From: Streptomyces sp. H27-H5
Lineage (GTDB): Bacteria > Actinomycetota > Actinomycetes > Streptomycetales > Streptomycetaceae
Assembly: GCF_026627505.1 (NCBI RefSeq)
Contig: NZ_JAPNLK010000037.1
Span: forward strand, 17,453 to 81,452
Length of the DNA stretch: 64,000 bases
Direction: 5' to 3'
Below the pieces are notes generated by a model. The model was not told the DNA's origin. It was given only the letters and a program-made list of their open reading frames with translations, and searched no databases. Position numbers and translations under genes: made by a program. Position 1 is the stretch's first letter. Each line of letters opens with the position of its first letter. Of the stretch, positions 63,874 through 64,000 are shown in pieces.

Positions 63874-64000
63874 GTGCGCCACGAGGCGCCACTACCCCGA
63901 GCGGGGGTGAAAGGACCCCGCCGCTGGCCTGTCGCAGCAGGCTAGTGCAGCTGAGGGCAGCCTGACCGCGGAGACGCGCGGGAGGGCGGCAAGCAGCCCT
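63874..64000 (+). mobile_element. group II intron, 5' end (runs off the window)
   Basis: Sequence starting GTGCGCC at 63874 has the GUGYG 5' end of group II introns and replaces transposase coding immediately after codon 95. It shows GTGCGCC-ACGA-GGCGC, a hairpin CCCCGAGCGGGG (63895-63906), GGGG-TGAAAGGA-CCCC (63903-63918), and GGCTAGTGCAGCTGAGGGCA (63940-63959), which resembles the domain I start of actinobacterial introns I remember. Its reverse transcriptase/maturase should be downstream. I could not check the 3' end or domain V. Confidence 0.75.

Noticed and set aside
63953..63958. GAGGGC as exon-binding site 1 pairing with GCCCTT before the intron
   Set aside because: Pairing works with one G-U, but the position (80 bases into the intron) is too early for a usual site and may be chance.

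Overview
The window is high-GC actinobacterial DNA. WhiB, SMI1, DUF1707, DUF4245 and DUF6542 proteins, a Gram-positive type Tad locus, an ahpC/oxyR pair and gene sequences familiar from Streptomyces point to a Streptomyces chromosome. From about 43.9 to 62.6 kb the gene order (fumC, class I fumarase, wbl, glpX, xseA/xseB, ispH, ppgK, ychF) looks like a conserved core segment of Streptomyces; this comparison is from memory and was not searched.

Layout. (1) 1-150: the minus-strand 5' end of a secreted protein, cut by the window edge, with a DasR-type chitin operator in its promoter. (2) 473-11799: a Tad/Flp pilus locus with an upstream zinc-ribbon protein, CpaB, CpaE, two TadE pseudopilins, the CpaF/TadA ATPase, TadB and TadC, a sensor kinase and response regulator, the Flp pilin, a TadG-like protein, a lipoprotein and an OmpA-domain protein. 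Many start and stop codons overlap, so it is translationally coupled. The prepilin peptidase lies 10 kb further on (21137-21988), followed by a probable 6C small RNA. (3) 11.8-21 kb: two TetR regulators with clear palindromic operators (one facing a DUF1348 gene, one facing a DHA2 drug-efflux gene), a polysaccharide deacetylase, a small NTF2-like gene after a 10-bp tandem repeat, a secreted protein, an orphan sugar-binding lipoprotein, an SMI1/KNR4 gene and a DUF192 gene. (4) 22-43.8 kb: an aldo/keto reductase, undecaprenyl diphosphate synthase, PIN-PhoH, a lytic transglycosylase-like protein behind a folded leader, an AI-2E family exporter, AhpD-AhpC-OxyR, a PadR/ABC/FtsX antimicrobial-type operon, SPFH plus ribbon-helix-helix genes, a bifunctional penicillin-binding protein, catalase, a SpoIIE-type phosphatase and a DUF402 gene.

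(5) 43.9-62.6 kb is central metabolism and housekeeping: class II and class I fumarases, an SGNH lipase with a ricin-B lectin tail, a glycerophosphodiesterase, an ArsR/MFS pair, DUF1707, WhiB, GlpX, DUF4245, a nitroreductase, an amino-acid permease with exonuclease VII, IspH, polyphosphate glucokinase, DUF6542 and YchF. Convergent genes are separated by long perfect palindromic terminators, and several genes appear to be transcribed leaderless.

(6) 62.6-64.0 kb is accessory DNA. Past the ychF terminator come paired 9-bp direct repeats resembling integrase arm sites, a HAD protein of the RNA-repair associated type, and an IS1182-type transposase that is interrupted in its coding sequence by what looks like the 5' end of a group II intron, which runs off the window. 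This nested insertion, the folded leader at 25.8-26.15 kb, and the Tad locus with its own two-component system are the points most worth a second look.
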